Below, piece after piece: positions 28,023-37,355 of a stretch of DNA of 64,000 nt (position 1 is its first letter; each line of letters begins with the position of its first letter). The stretch is taken from assembly GCA_026225395.1 (NCBI GenBank), contig JAMFSR010000012.1, forward strand, positions 1 to 64,000. The letters are read 5' to 3'. The notes beneath the pieces are model-generated. The model ran no database searches and had not been told where the DNA came from. It saw only the letters and a list, made by a program, of their open reading frames with translations. Source of the DNA: Granulicella sapmiensis (GTDB lineage: Bacteria; Acidobacteriota; Terriglobia; Terriglobales; Acidobacteriaceae). The position numbers and the translations under genes were made by a program.

Positions 28023-28703
28023 TTAAACCCCTGCCTGATCGCCAAGGTAAAAACTCTCAAGCGCCGCTTCCAGCCTTGCCGACTTCGCCGTAGTCAGACA
28101 TTGCGCGGCAATCTCCTCCACCACACCATCTTCCCCGCGCTCATGCAGCACAATCGACCGCATCTCCGTCGCCGCAACTTCCAGCTGGTCGTTCACCAAC
28201 GCGTACTTGTAGTCGCCTATCTTCAACAATTCATTGCGTGCCTGCGACAGCCGCTTCTCGATCACGCTTTCCTGCGTCATCCCTTCCGCCTGGCTTCGAT
28301 TGCGCAGCCGCATCTCCAGCACCTGGGGGCTCGGCGGCAAAATAAAGATCGAAACCGCCTCCGGCACCTTCTTCATCACCTGCAGTGCACCCTGCACATC
28401 GATGTCCAGCAGCAGGTCGTGCCCATGCTTACGGGCCTGCACCAGCGCGGATACCGCCGTCCCGTAATAATTGTCGCCAAACACAGTCGCATACTCCAGA
28501 AACTCGTCGGCGGCGATCATCCGCTCGAAGTTTTCCTTGGTCGTGAAGTGATACTCGCGTCCATCCTCTTCAGACCCACGTGGCGCGCGCGTCGTATACG
28601 AAACAGAAAACTCCAAACCTTCAACCAGCCGCCGCACCTCGTTGACGAGCGTCGATTTCCCCGATCCACTGGGCGCCGAAATGATGAAAAGAATTCCCGC
28701 CAT
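28023..28703 (-). CDS. gmk: Guanylate kinase
   Basis: 226 residues. The P-loop is SAPSGSGKSTL at about residues 9-19, the GMP-binding region includes SYTTRAPRGSEEDGREYHF, and LLDIDVQGALQVMKK and IFILPPS follow in the right order. The enzyme phosphorylates GMP to GDP with ATP. The normal length is about 205, and the extra residues are at the C terminus (SARLEAALESFYLG). It is followed by rpoZ. Confidence 0.96.
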   Translation of the reverse strand: MAGILFIISAPSGSGKSTLVNEVRRLVEGLEFSVSYTTRAPRGSEEDGREYHFTTKENFERMIAADEFLEYATVFGDNYYGTAVSALVQARKHGHDLLLDIDVQGALQVMKKVPEAVSIFILPPSPQVLEMRLRNRSQAEGMTQESVIEKRLSQARNELLKIGDYKYALVNDQLEVAATEMRSIVLHERGEDGVVEEIAAQCLTTAKSARLEAALESFYLGDQAGV

Positions 28704-28801
28704 GCACCCTGCACTCCAAACTAAATACTAAAAATCGAACCACAAATCAGTAACGAGCCTGCCACGCCATTCGCCGTTGGCTGTTCCCTGAAGTGTACCG
28801 T

Positions 28802-30673
28802 CTACGCCGTTCCCTCGATACCTGTTGCCACAATGTCTTCCGCGCCGCCCAGCTCCATGCGGTCATCACCAAACTGCAGATTGTAGAGCCTGTTGTAAGT
28901 CCCTCCGAGCGCCAGCAACTCCTCGTGCGTTCCGAGCTCGGTAATGCTTCCGTGTTCCATCACGGCAATGCGGTCGGCCCGGCGCACCGTAGAAAGCCGA
29001 TGCGCAATCACCAGCACGGTGCGCCCCTCCATCAGATTGGCCAGCGCAGCTTGCACTGCCGCTTCGCTTTCAGCGTCCAGCGAACTGGTGGCTTCATCCA
29101 GGATAAGGATCGGCGCATCCTTCAACAGAGCACGCGCAATCGCCAGCCGCTGACGTTCTCCTCCGGAAAGCCGCGCCCCGCGTTCGCCGATGACAGAGTC
29201 ATAACCTTCCGGAAGCCGCATAATGAAATCGTGCGCCAGCGCCGCCTTCGCCGCAGCCTCAATACGTGCAAGCGGAACATCGGGCTGCCCATACGCAATG
29301 TTGTTGCGGACCGAATCATTGAACAACACAGTCTCCTGCGTCACCTTGCCCACCTGCTTGCGCAGCGACTCCAGCGTCAGGTCGCGAACATCGTGTTCAT
29401 CGAGCAGGATCGCCCCATCGGTCACGTCATAGAAGCGTGGCAGCAGGTTCATCAGCGTCGATTTGCCCGCACCGCTCGGCCCAACCAGCGCCACCACTTC
29501 ACCACGCCGCACCGTCAGCGATACGCGATGCAGTATCTCCTTGGACTCACCGTCACGCTCGTACGCAAAGCAAACATCGCGAAACTCGATAAGACCCTTG
29601 AAGCCTTTGAGCACAGTGGCTTTCTTTCGCTCCACCACCTCATCCTGCGCTTCGATAAACCGGAAGATCTTTTCGCTCGCACCGGCTGCCTGTTGAAAGC
29701 TGTTGTAATACAGCGGCATCTTGCGCACCGGATCGTAGAGCAAAATCACCGAAGCTAAAAATTCGATAAACGTCCCAATCGTCCAGTGACCATGCACGAT
29801 GCGCCGCTGTCCAAACAGCAGCAACAACGCAATCGCCACCGCCCCCAGCGCATCCATCAGCGGAGAAGAAATCGCCTGCACCGCCACCGACCGCATGTTC
29901 GCCGCCAGCAAGCGGTCCGCCGCCCCGCGAAACCGGTTCATCTCCCAGCCTTCCATCCCGAACGCCTTCACGATGCCGTTGCCCGTGATCGTCTCCTGGA
30001 TGATGTTCTGGATCTCCGCCAGCTTGTCCTGCCCACGCCTCGTAGTTCGTCTCACGCTGCGCCCAATCCTACGAGCGGAAGACACAATCACAGGCACAAA
30101 CAGCAGCAGCACCCACGCCATTTTGCCGCCCGCATGGATGACGACAGCGATCATCACGATCAACGTAAACAGCTGCTGCAGCAGATCGACCAGCACGGTC
30201 GCCATCGCAGCTTGCACACGCTCCACATCGTTGATCAGCGCCGAGATCAGCGTACCCGTTGTATATCGTTGGAAGAACGCCGACGAGCGTCGCAGGATGG
30301 CATCATAAAGCTCGTTGCGTATGTCCGTCACCATGCCGAAACCGGCCTTGTTCGCCAGCAGCGTGCCCAGGTAATCGCAAAGCGACTTCACAATCGCCGA
30401 CCCAATCAACGCCATAGCAACAATGGCCCACGCATTCTGCAACCGGTGCGGCAGGAACGGCCCCAGATTGATGTGCAGATGGATATATGGAATCGAGTAA
30501 TTCAGCAGCTTATCAGGCGTGGCCGTCGGACTCAATACGTTATCGATGATCGGCTTGATCAGCATCACGCGGAAGCCAGCCATCAGCGCGTAAACCGCCA
30601 TCAGCAGAACGGAACTGAACAGATACAACGTATAGGGCCGCATATAGTTCAGCAGCCGTAAAATACGCTTCAT
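28802..30673 (-). CDS. MsbA-like ABC transporter (lipid/exporter half transporter)
   Basis: 623 residues: a six-helix ABC membrane domain (about residues 15-320) fused to one ATPase domain (about 350-600). ATPase motifs are Walker A GPSGAGKSTL, Q-loop KVTQETVLF, signature LSGGERQR, Walker B ILILDEATSSLD and the switch histidine in VIAHRLST. The arrangement fits MsbA/LipidA exporters (3.A.1.106), which flip lipid A-core across the inner membrane. Related half transporters carry drugs or peptides, so the substrate is an inference. Its neighbours rapZ to lptCA on the same strand support an envelope role. Confidence 0.9.
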   Translation of the reverse strand: MKRILRLLNYMRPYTLYLFSSVLLMAVYALMAGFRVMLIKPIIDNVLSPTATPDKLLNYSIPYIHLHINLGPFLPHRLQNAWAIVAMALIGSAIVKSLCDYLGTLLANKAGFGMVTDIRNELYDAILRRSSAFFQRYTTGTLISALINDVERVQAAMATVLVDLLQQLFTLIVMIAVVIHAGGKMAWVLLLFVPVIVSSARRIGRSVRRTTRRGQDKLAEIQNIIQETITGNGIVKAFGMEGWEMNRFRGAADRLLAANMRSVAVQAISSPLMDALGAVAIALLLLFGQRRIVHGHWTIGTFIEFLASVILLYDPVRKMPLYYNSFQQAAGASEKIFRFIEAQDEVVERKKATVLKGFKGLIEFRDVCFAYERDGESKEILHRVSLTVRRGEVVALVGPSGAGKSTLMNLLPRFYDVTDGAILLDEHDVRDLTLESLRKQVGKVTQETVLFNDSVRNNIAYGQPDVPLARIEAAAKAALAHDFIMRLPEGYDSVIGERGARLSGGERQRLAIARALLKDAPILILDEATSSLDAESEAAVQAALANLMEGRTVLVIAHRLSTVRRADRIAVMEHGSITELGTHEELLALGGTYNRLYNLQFGDDRMELGGAEDIVATGIEGTA

Positions 30674-30730
30674 ACCCGCTCCACCGTCCCTGCAGTTCGT
30701 TCTGCTGTCATCCCGCCATTCTACGCGGTC

Positions 30731-31675
30731 TTACCGCGGCATATCCCTGTGCGAACTCTTCGCGCGATACCCCGCCGCACCCAGCCGCTTCTTCAACTCT
30801 TCCGTAATCATCACCGACCGGTGCTGCCCACCCGTACATCCAATCCCGATCGTCAAATAGCTCTTGCCTTCCTTGATGTAATGCGGCAGCAGAAACGTCA
30901 GCATATCCACCGCCTTATCCAGGAACTCCTTGGTCTGCGGAAACTGCCGTATATACTTCGCCACCTTCGGATGCTTCCCCGTCAGCTTGCGAAACTCCGG
31001 CACAAAATGCGGATTCGGCAGGAACCGCACATCGAACACCACGTCCGCATCCGTCGGCACGCCATTCTTGAATCCAAAGCTCATCACCTGGATCGTCAGG
31101 TTCCGATCGGTCTTTCCACCGCCGCGCTCAAACTGCGAGTTGATGTGCGCCCGCAGTTCATGCACATTGAACTTCGTCGTATCGAGCAGAATGTCCGCAA
31201 CATTCCTTACCGGATCCAGCCGCTTCCGCTCTGCGCGAATCGATGAAATTACAGTCTCGCCCCGCCCCAGCGGATGCGGTCGCCGCGTCTCCGAGAAACG
31301 CCGAACAATGGCATCCTCAGTCGCTTCAAGAAACACCACCCGCGTCGGCAGCGCATGACGAACCTTCTTCAAAATCGCCGGAAACTTATCCAGCCGGCTA
31401 CCCTCACGAACGTCCACCACCAGCGCCGCACGCTCGATCTCTGCCGACTTCGCCACCAGGTCCGCAAACCGTTCAATCAACTCCAGCGGCAGGTTGTCCA
31501 CCGAGTAGTACCCAAGGTCCTCAAACGCCTTTAGCGCCGAAGCCTTCCCCGACCCCGACATCCCGGTCAGAATCACAAGCTCGCGCGCCGGAACCGGCTG
31601 CTCCTGTCGCTCATTCCCCTTCGGTGCAATCCTCTTCGCCGTAGCCGACACCCTGGCAGCGTTCTTCTTGGCCAT
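30731..31675 (-). CDS. rapZ: RapZ/YvcJ-type nucleotide-binding regulator
   Basis: 314 residues. The P-loop ILTGMSGSGKASALKAFEDL is followed by GYYSVDNLP, and the C-terminal domain ends with the family signature GIGCTGGQHRSVMITEEL. A basic 30-residue N-terminal extension precedes the P-loop. In Escherichia coli RapZ guides RNase E to the GlmZ small RNA and so controls glucosamine-6-phosphate synthase. Outside enterobacteria the protein binds nucleotides, with a less defined role. It lies downstream of rpoN and hpf, as in many genomes. Confidence 0.92.
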   Translation of the reverse strand: MAKKNAARVSATAKRIAPKGNERQEQPVPARELVILTGMSGSGKASALKAFEDLGYYSVDNLPLELIERFADLVAKSAEIERAALVVDVREGSRLDKFPAILKKVRHALPTRVVFLEATEDAIVRRFSETRRPHPLGRGETVISSIRAERKRLDPVRNVADILLDTTKFNVHELRAHINSQFERGGGKTDRNLTIQVMSFGFKNGVPTDADVVFDVRFLPNPHFVPEFRKLTGKHPKVAKYIRQFPQTKEFLDKAVDMLTFLLPHYIKEGKSYLTIGIGCTGGQHRSVMITEELKKRLGAAGYRAKSSHRDMPR

Positions 31676-31740
31676 GCGTGAATCCTAGCACCAGCAGCAC
31701 CATCGGCAATCAGCCCCAACCCTTGAATACGTCACAAACG

Positions 31741-31768
31741 AAAGCGCCGCCCAACCGGGCGGCGCTTT
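31741..31768. terminator. Strong hairpin between hpf and rapZ
   Basis: A perfect 12-bp stem AAAGCGCCGCCC / GGGCGGCGCTTT with an AACC loop. It has only weak T-tracts on either side (TTTCTC on plus, TTTCGTTTG on minus). It lies between hpf and rapZ on the minus strand and could attenuate rapZ expression or stabilise the upstream mRNA. Confidence 0.65.
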
Positions 31769-31802
31769 CTCTACACTCTATCCTCTACGCCCTACACTCT
31801 GC
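31769..31802. repeat. Heptanucleotide CTCTAYV tandem repeat, copy 2
   Basis: ctctaca, ctctatc, ctctacg, ccctaca, ctctgct in succession directly after the hairpin. The stop codon of hpf (31792-31794) lies within the tract. Similar to 26691 and 60210. Confidence 0.75.
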
Positions 31803-32115
31803 TTTCGAGCGGCTTTGGCTGATGATCCCTCACGGTATCCCATCGCTTCTTGTGCTTAATCGCCTGCTGTTCCACCTTTTGCAGTGTGTCATGCAGCGCC
31901 GACTCCATCTCGGTCGCCTCGCAAACGGCAACCAACTGCTCGCCGCGGCACGAAACCGTTATTTCCGCTATTTTCCGGTACTTGTCCTCTGTGAGAATGA
32001 CATGCGCCCCTGTGCAGCGGTTCGCAACCTTGGCAACCCTCGCCAAACCTGCTTCTGCCTGCGTCTTCAGCTTTGCCGTAACTACGGTCTGTCGACCGGT
32101 GTACTCAACATTCAT
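31792..32115 (-). CDS. hpf: Ribosome hibernation promoting factor (HPF/RaiA family)
   Basis: The start at ATG 32115 has GGAG 6 bases upstream; an ATG four codons earlier is too close to any Shine-Dalgarno sequence. The 107-residue product begins with MNVEYTGRQTVVTAKLKTQ and has the beta-alpha-beta-beta-beta-alpha order of the family, with EITVSCRGEQLVAV and MESALHDTLQKVEQQAIKHK. It is the short form without the dimerising C-terminal domain. It inactivates ribosomes in stationary phase by occupying the mRNA/tRNA channel. It follows rpoN on the same strand, the usual order. Confidence 0.9.
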   Translation of the reverse strand: MNVEYTGRQTVVTAKLKTQAEAGLARVAKVANRCTGAHVILTEDKYRKIAEITVSCRGEQLVAVCEATEMESALHDTLQKVEQQAIKHKKRWDTVRDHQPKPLESRV

Positions 32116-32168
32116 GAACAACTCCATCCTGGCAGCGGGTTATAGCTGTCATCGAATTTATGATGCCG

Positions 32169-33713
32169 TCATCGTACTCTTCGTTGGTGGGTGCTTGGTA
32201 TCTGCATATCCTCCCGGTACTTCGCCACAGTCCGCCTTGTCACTTTGATTCCCTGCCGCTGCAATTCGGCTGCCAGATACTCGTCAGTCCACGGTTTTCG
32301 GGGATCCTCCTCTTCGATCAGTTTTTTCACCCGCTTTTTCAAGAGCATCAGCGGAACATCGCCGCCCTCCGGCCCGTTTACGCTTTCTGAAAAAAAGAAC
32401 CGCAGCTCATACACCCCTTGCGTCGTATGAACATACTTGTTCGCCACAGCACGGCTAACTGTTGAAGGATGCACCCCGATCTCCTCCGCGACCTCCTTGA
32501 TCATCATCGGCCGCAGCGCATCCACTCCCTTTTCCAGAAAATCCTGCTGCCGCCGCACAATCGATTCGCACGTCCGCACAATCGTGTTCTTCCTCTGCTC
32601 GATATTCCGCAAAAGCTGGATGGCCGACTTATACCGCTCCTTCACGTAATCCCGAACCTCACGGTCCGTCCCCTTCTCGCGCAACATCTTCCGGTAGCCC
32701 TGGTTCAGCCGCAGCGCCGGCATGTCGTCCTCATTCATCACCACCACGTACTCGTCATCGCGCTTTACAAACGCCACATCCGGCTCTATCAGCCGCGTCG
32801 CGGAGTTGTTATAGCGCTGCCCCGGCCGCGGATCAAGCTGTCGAATCAACTCCACAGCCGCCGCAATCTGCTCGGAGGACCGCCGCGTTACCCGCGTAAT
32901 CTCCCGCATATCCTTCTTCTGCAATAGCGCCAGATGCTGCTCCACAATCAGCGTCGCCGTATCGAACACTGCATACAGCGTCCCATCCGCAACGCCTTCA
33001 TCTTCCTCCGCCTCGCGCTGCGCCGCAAGAATCGACTCTCGCCGCTGCGCCTCGATCTGCAACAAAAGGCACTCCCGCAGATCCCGCGCTCCCACGCCCA
33101 CAGGATCAAGCTGCGCCACCACCCCACGTGCCTGCACAATCAACCCCGCCTGTCGCTCGGCCAACTCGCCGGCCTCAGCCACGTCGGCAAACAGCACAGA
33201 TCCCAGTTCGAGATCGGTTGCCGTCAGGTATCCATCCTCATTCAAATTTCCGACGATCAACTCCGCCGCCTCACGCAGCTCCGGCTTCATCGTCAGCGAC
33301 CCCAGCTGCCACGAAAGATAATCCGTCAGCGTGCTCGGCTGCGCCAGAAAGTGCTCAAACGATGGCTTGTCGTAGTCCTCAAACCCCGTCCCGGTCTTGA
33401 ATCCCGGGTCGAGATAGTCCTGAAAATAGCTCCCGAAGTCGATTTCATCAAAAGGATCCTTCTCCGCCCTTTCCCCTTCGGCAGAAACCTCCTCCGCACT
33501 CCGTTCGCGGTCACCCTCCCGGCCTGATCGCTCATCGAGCGTCTCATTGGCCTCTTCAATCTCTTCCAGAACGGGGTTTTCGACCATCTCGCCATTGATC
33601 ATGTCCTTCAGTTCAAGCTTATTGAGGGCAAGCACACTGACCATCTGCACCAGGCCCGGCGTGAGCACTTGGCGTTGCGAGAGCTTAACGTTCAATCGCG
33701 GCTGCAACAACAA
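32169..33713 (-). CDS. rpoN: RNA polymerase sigma-54 factor
   Basis: The family normally starts a few residues before LNVKLSQRQVLTPGLVQM. Here the only start close to it is TTG at 33713, with GAGGG 8 bases upstream (product LLLQPRLNV...), while the first ATG-like start lies 45 codons further up at 33848. I prefer the TTG. Region I is glutamine-poor but recognisable (SVLALNKLELKDMI). An acidic region II insert follows (EEANETLDERSGREGDRE). Region III has the core-binding part, the HTH (MIKEVAEEIGVHPSTVSRAV) and the RpoN box RRTVAKYRE. It directs RNA polymerase to -24/-12 promoters. 514 residues with this start. Confidence 0.92.
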   Translation of the reverse strand: MLLQPRLNVKLSQRQVLTPGLVQMVSVLALNKLELKDMINGEMVENPVLEEIEEANETLDERSGREGDRERSAEEVSAEGERAEKDPFDEIDFGSYFQDYLDPGFKTGTGFEDYDKPSFEHFLAQPSTLTDYLSWQLGSLTMKPELREAAELIVGNLNEDGYLTATDLELGSVLFADVAEAGELAERQAGLIVQARGVVAQLDPVGVGARDLRECLLLQIEAQRRESILAAQREAEEDEGVADGTLYAVFDTATLIVEQHLALLQKKDMREITRVTRRSSEQIAAAVELIRQLDPRPGQRYNNSATRLIEPDVAFVKRDDEYVVVMNEDDMPALRLNQGYRKMLREKGTDREVRDYVKERYKSAIQLLRNIEQRKNTIVRTCESIVRRQQDFLEKGVDALRPMMIKEVAEEIGVHPSTVSRAVANKYVHTTQGVYELRFFFSESVNGPEGGDVPLMLLKKRVKKLIEEEDPRKPWTDEYLAAELQRQGIKVTRRTVAKYREDMQIPSTHQRRVR

Positions 33714-33965
33714 ATTCGGACCCTCGCGTTCCCTGTAAGCCCCATTCGGGGTCCTCTGGTCAAACCCGGCCCCAACCTGCAAGCCGCGCCACGCGACACC
33801 GGAGAAGTACCCGGCATGCAATTCAAGGGCCAGTTTACCCCGGCACACCCGAAAAACGTAAACAGCTACAAGTCACGATGACACAACCGGTCCCATCCTG
33901 TCCCAAAATGGGCATGGCTTCGGAACAACGAACGTTTCGTTTCTATGTAGATCGGCGAAAGACCG

Positions 33966-34700
33966 TCAGTCTGTCCCCAACGAAAACTTCTCACCCAGGT
34001 AGAGCCGCTTCACTTCCGGGTCGCGCCCCAATTCGCCCGGCGTCCCTTGTCGAAAGATCTTCCCATCGATCAGAATGTACGCCCGGTCGGTCACACTCAG
34101 CGTCTCCGACACGTTGTGATCCGTAATCAGCACCCCAATCCCGTTCGCTTTCAGCTCGAAGATGATCTGCTGCAGCTCCAGCACCGCGATCGGATCAATA
34201 CCCGAAAAAGGCTCATCCAGCAGGATGAACGCCGGGCCGATCGCCAGGCACCGGGCAATCTCAACCCTGCGCCGCTCACCGCCCGAAAGCGCATATCCCT
34301 GCGTCTTCCGCACATGCCCCAGGTTCAGCTGCGCAATCAGGTTCTCGGAAACCTTGCGGCGCGCTTCCCACGTAATATGCTGCGTCTCCAGCACGGCCAG
34401 GATGTTCTCTTCCACGGAAAGCTTTCGGAAGATCGAAGGCTCCTGCGGCAGATAGCTGATCCCAAACTCCCGCGCCCGCAGATACATCGGCGTCCGCGTA
34501 ATATCGTTTCCGTCGGTAAGAATGCGCCCGCTGTCCGGCCGTACCAGGCCCACGATCATGTAGAAGCTCGTCGTCTTGCCCGCGCCATTCGGCCCCAGCA
34601 ACCCAACCACCTCACCCTGGTTAATCTCCAGGCTCACGCCGCGAACGACCTGTCTTCCGCCGTAAGCCTTACCAATCTCCTCGGTTACCAGGGTTCTCAT
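33966..34700 (-). CDS. lptB: Lipopolysaccharide export ATPase LptB
   Basis: 244 residues. Walker A is [16 protein letters not shown], the signature is [13 protein letters not shown], Walker B is [13 protein letters not shown] and the switch region is [12 protein letters not shown], all as in LptB. It powers extraction of LPS from the inner membrane with LptF/G and LptC. It lies 22 bases downstream of the LptC-LptA fusion gene and upstream of rpoN. This lptA-lptB-rpoN-hpf-rapZ order is also known from Proteobacteria. Confidence 0.95.
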   Translation of the reverse strand: MRTLVTEEIGKAYGGRQVVRGVSLEINQGEVVGLLGPNGAGKTTSFYMIVGLVRPDSGRILTDGNDITRTPMYLRAREFGISYLPQEPSIFRKLSVEENILAVLETQHITWEARRKVSENLIAQLNLGHVRKTQGYALSGGERRRVEIARCLAIGPAFILLDEPFSGIDPIAVLELQQIIFELKANGIGVLITDHNVSETLSVTDRAYILIDGKIFRQGTPGELGRDPEVKRLYLGEKFSLGTD

Positions 34701-34722
34701 CTGGGTCTAGTATCTCTCTTTT

Positions 34723-37275
34723 TCACTGCTTCACCCGCGTCTCGGTCCTTACCCGTTCCGGCTTTTCCGCCTTGGCCCCCGTGTCAGTCCCACCAACCAC
34801 AATCGTCCTATCGGTCGAATGGAACAGCAGGGTCGCTCCTGTTACATTACCCTGCTGCGCGTCGACAATATGGGGCGGTTTTGCAGGTGTCCCGGTAAAG
34901 ATGTAACTGGAGTCCGCAGCCGTATAGACGAGTTGTTCACCCGTTCCGGTTCGTCCCGGCTGATCAATCCTTACGTCGCCCGAAAGCACAATCTGCCGAA
35001 TCGTTCCGCCAAACGGGTTCGCCTGCCCCGCAACCTGCCCAGCCCCGGCCTGTGGCGGGTTCAGGAACACCACCCCCCGCTGCGACCTCGCCTGCCCCGT
35101 TGCCCCGTCCATCCGCACCGCCCCGGTAAACGTAGCATCCCGGTTCACATCGTCGTAATCCATCGCCGAGCTCACCACCCGCACAATCTGGTCACCGCCC
35201 TCACCCGGCACCTTCGAAGACCCTGGAGCAGGCTTCTTTCCGCCGCTCTGCGCTGTCCCGGCAAACACCGCATGTACCAGCCCGCTCGAAGCAGCCGGCC
35301 GCGCCGCCAGCGAACGCTTCTTCTGGTCGAACAACAAATCGGCCGCCTGCACCTGCGAAGCCCCCTGCCACAACCGTGCCGGATGCGCATCGCTGCCGAC
35401 AAACTCCGCCAGCTGCGAAGCATGCCGAAGCACGGCATGGTCCGCCGCCACATGCGTCATCGGCGCATCCACCTGCTTCGCTACCGCATGCGTCGACGAA
35501 GCCGCAGATCCGGACATCGTAGCCAGCACATTGCCGCCGGCCTCCACATCCTGCGTCTTCTGATTCACCGTAATCGACGACGACGCCAGAGACGTATCAC
35601 CCTGTGTAAAGTGCGCCGCACCCGTCAGTGTCAGCTTCGAGCTCGTGCCGTCATAAACAGCCTTTGCCGCGCTCGCGTCAGACGCTTCCTCCACCTTCGT
35701 CGCACCCGGCCGCACAGCCGGCTTGCTGTGGATCGTCACATTACCAGTCTGCACGGCTGACGTAATCTCCAGCGCCCCAACACTCTTCGCCGCTGCCCCA
35801 ACCGCCGGGGCGAACTCAGCCTCCAGCGTATCCGACACGCTCGTCTGCTGCTCCCCCAGTGGAGCATCCTGCTGCAATTGCGCGTGCCCGTTCCCGAACA
35901 TCTGCCGCAGCTCCACATTCTGCCCGGCTCCAGCTACAAACACTGCCCGCAGATCATCCGCAAATACCTGCGTGGACTTAAGCGCATTCGACGTACCCGC
36001 CGCCGCACCCGCGATTTTCGCAACCGCCGCCCCCCGTGCCATCGCCGCTCCCGTCGCGTGGATCTCGCTCAACCGCGAAGTCGTCTTATGACTGCCCGCC
36101 CTTTTGCCCGCCACACTCACCGGCACAAACGTCGCCAGAATGCGGTCTCCGCGCATCTCTCGCGGAAGGTCAGGACTTCCCGGCTTGCGGTCGCTGAACG
36201 CAACCTGCGCCTGCCCCGTTGCGAGAATGCTCGTCGGATTCCCCAGGGCATCAAAACTTCCATCCACTTCATTCGCCTGCGAACGCAACGGCCGCAGCGG
36301 GTTGCTGTCCACAAGCACCACATTGCCCAGCAGCTTCGACAACGCCGGCAGGCTCGTCAGCCCGAACGTCCCTTCAAACGAGTTCGCCGTCACATGCCGC
36401 GTATCCGCGTCGAAAACCACTCCTCCACCCGCCTGCGCCTGCTCCAGCGATCCATCATGCCGCAGGTGCAGTACCGCATTCGCCGCCGCCGCCGTTCTCC
36501 CCTCGGACTCCGCCACCGGGTGCGCCAGCACAATCGTATTGTCGGTTCGATTCAGATCGGCCTTCACCGCATGCACCGTCATCGGAGCGTTCCGCACATT
36601 GCCCGTCATCACCACATCCGCCAACAGGTGCAGCAGGCTCTCGCCCGAATCGAACTCCGCGCCCTTCGACGTACAGCGCATGCCCGCATACCGAAACTCC
36701 ACCGGCTGATCGGTCGCCGCCACAGCCAGCTTGCGCACATACACCAGGCCGCTCGTCCGCACATGGATAATGTGATCACTCTCGGAATCGTCTTCCGGAT
36801 GCTCGCCCACATGCGCCACCGGCGCAGGCGCACCCTTTACCACGGCTGTCTGCTGCGGATGCGTTCCACCTGGCGCCAGCGTTCCCGGCGCCTGCAAGTC
36901 CATGTGGACTTCCCCCACCGCCGTCGCCACGCCGGTATTCTCGTCGTACTCAATATCCGAGCTATAGATGTGGTCTTCGTCCGTGCTCGTCTTGCTATAC
37001 AGCGTCACGACTACATCATGCAGCGTCCACTTGCCATCCCCATGCTGGATCGCCTTTGCCGCATGCAGCGTAAAAACCGTGCGCTTCTGCACCGACTGCG
37101 AGTACGTAAACCCGTCCGTCTCTTTGGAGATGTGGATGCCCGACCGCGCCACAATGCCCTGCCAAACCTTGCGCGCCTTATAGCGCCCATAGCTCACAAA
37201 ACCGGCAAGCACCACCAGAAGCAGCACCGCCGCGCCTGCCAGTCCCCACCGAAGTCTCTCCACCGACGCTTTCAT
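34723..37275 (-). CDS. LptC-LptA/OstA-like fusion protein of the LPS transport bridge
   Basis: 850 residues. Residues 10-30 form one membrane anchor (GAAVLLLVVLAGFVSYG). The first 200 residues match LptC (HISKETDGFTYSQSVQKRTVFTLHAAKA, split over about residues 49-76). The last 150 residues look like an OstA/LptA beta-jellyroll (GGTIRQIVLSGDVRIDQPG, then GEQLVYTAADSSYIFTG). The long middle part contains several more beta-strand repeats with the pattern of OstA domains (SSKLTLTGAAHFTQGD; GSASSSTHAV). LptC is normally about 190 and LptA about 180 residues as separate proteins. A single chain spanning the periplasm would replace an LptA multimer. Confidence 0.85.
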   Translation of the reverse strand: MKASVERLRWGLAGAAVLLLVVLAGFVSYGRYKARKVWQGIVARSGIHISKETDGFTYSQSVQKRTVFTLHAAKAIQHGDGKWTLHDVVVTLYSKTSTDEDHIYSSDIEYDENTGVATAVGEVHMDLQAPGTLAPGGTHPQQTAVVKGAPAPVAHVGEHPEDDSESDHIIHVRTSGLVYVRKLAVAATDQPVEFRYAGMRCTSKGAEFDSGESLLHLLADVVMTGNVRNAPMTVHAVKADLNRTDNTIVLAHPVAESEGRTAAAANAVLHLRHDGSLEQAQAGGGVVFDADTRHVTANSFEGTFGLTSLPALSKLLGNVVLVDSNPLRPLRSQANEVDGSFDALGNPTSILATGQAQVAFSDRKPGSPDLPREMRGDRILATFVPVSVAGKRAGSHKTTSRLSEIHATGAAMARGAAVAKIAGAAAGTSNALKSTQVFADDLRAVFVAGAGQNVELRQMFGNGHAQLQQDAPLGEQQTSVSDTLEAEFAPAVGAAAKSVGALEITSAVQTGNVTIHSKPAVRPGATKVEEASDASAAKAVYDGTSSKLTLTGAAHFTQGDTSLASSSITVNQKTQDVEAGGNVLATMSGSAASSTHAVAKQVDAPMTHVAADHAVLRHASQLAEFVGSDAHPARLWQGASQVQAADLLFDQKKRSLAARPAASSGLVHAVFAGTAQSGGKKPAPGSSKVPGEGGDQIVRVVSSAMDYDDVNRDATFTGAVRMDGATGQARSQRGVVFLNPPQAGAGQVAGQANPFGGTIRQIVLSGDVRIDQPGRTGTGEQLVYTAADSSYIFTGTPAKPPHIVDAQQGNVTGATLLFHSTDRTIVVGGTDTGAKAEKPERVRTETRVKQ

Positions 37276-37355
37276 TGCACCTGCTTCATCTTCTCACCCG
37301 AAAGGGTCATCCATCGCACAAACATCCCACAGCCAACTCGCTTAAAATCAAACTC

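Noticed and set aside
33714..33848. An N-terminal extension of RpoN from the first ATG-like start
   Set aside because: The 45 extra residues resemble no sigma-54 sequence, and a TTG with a good ribosome binding site lies at the conserved start.
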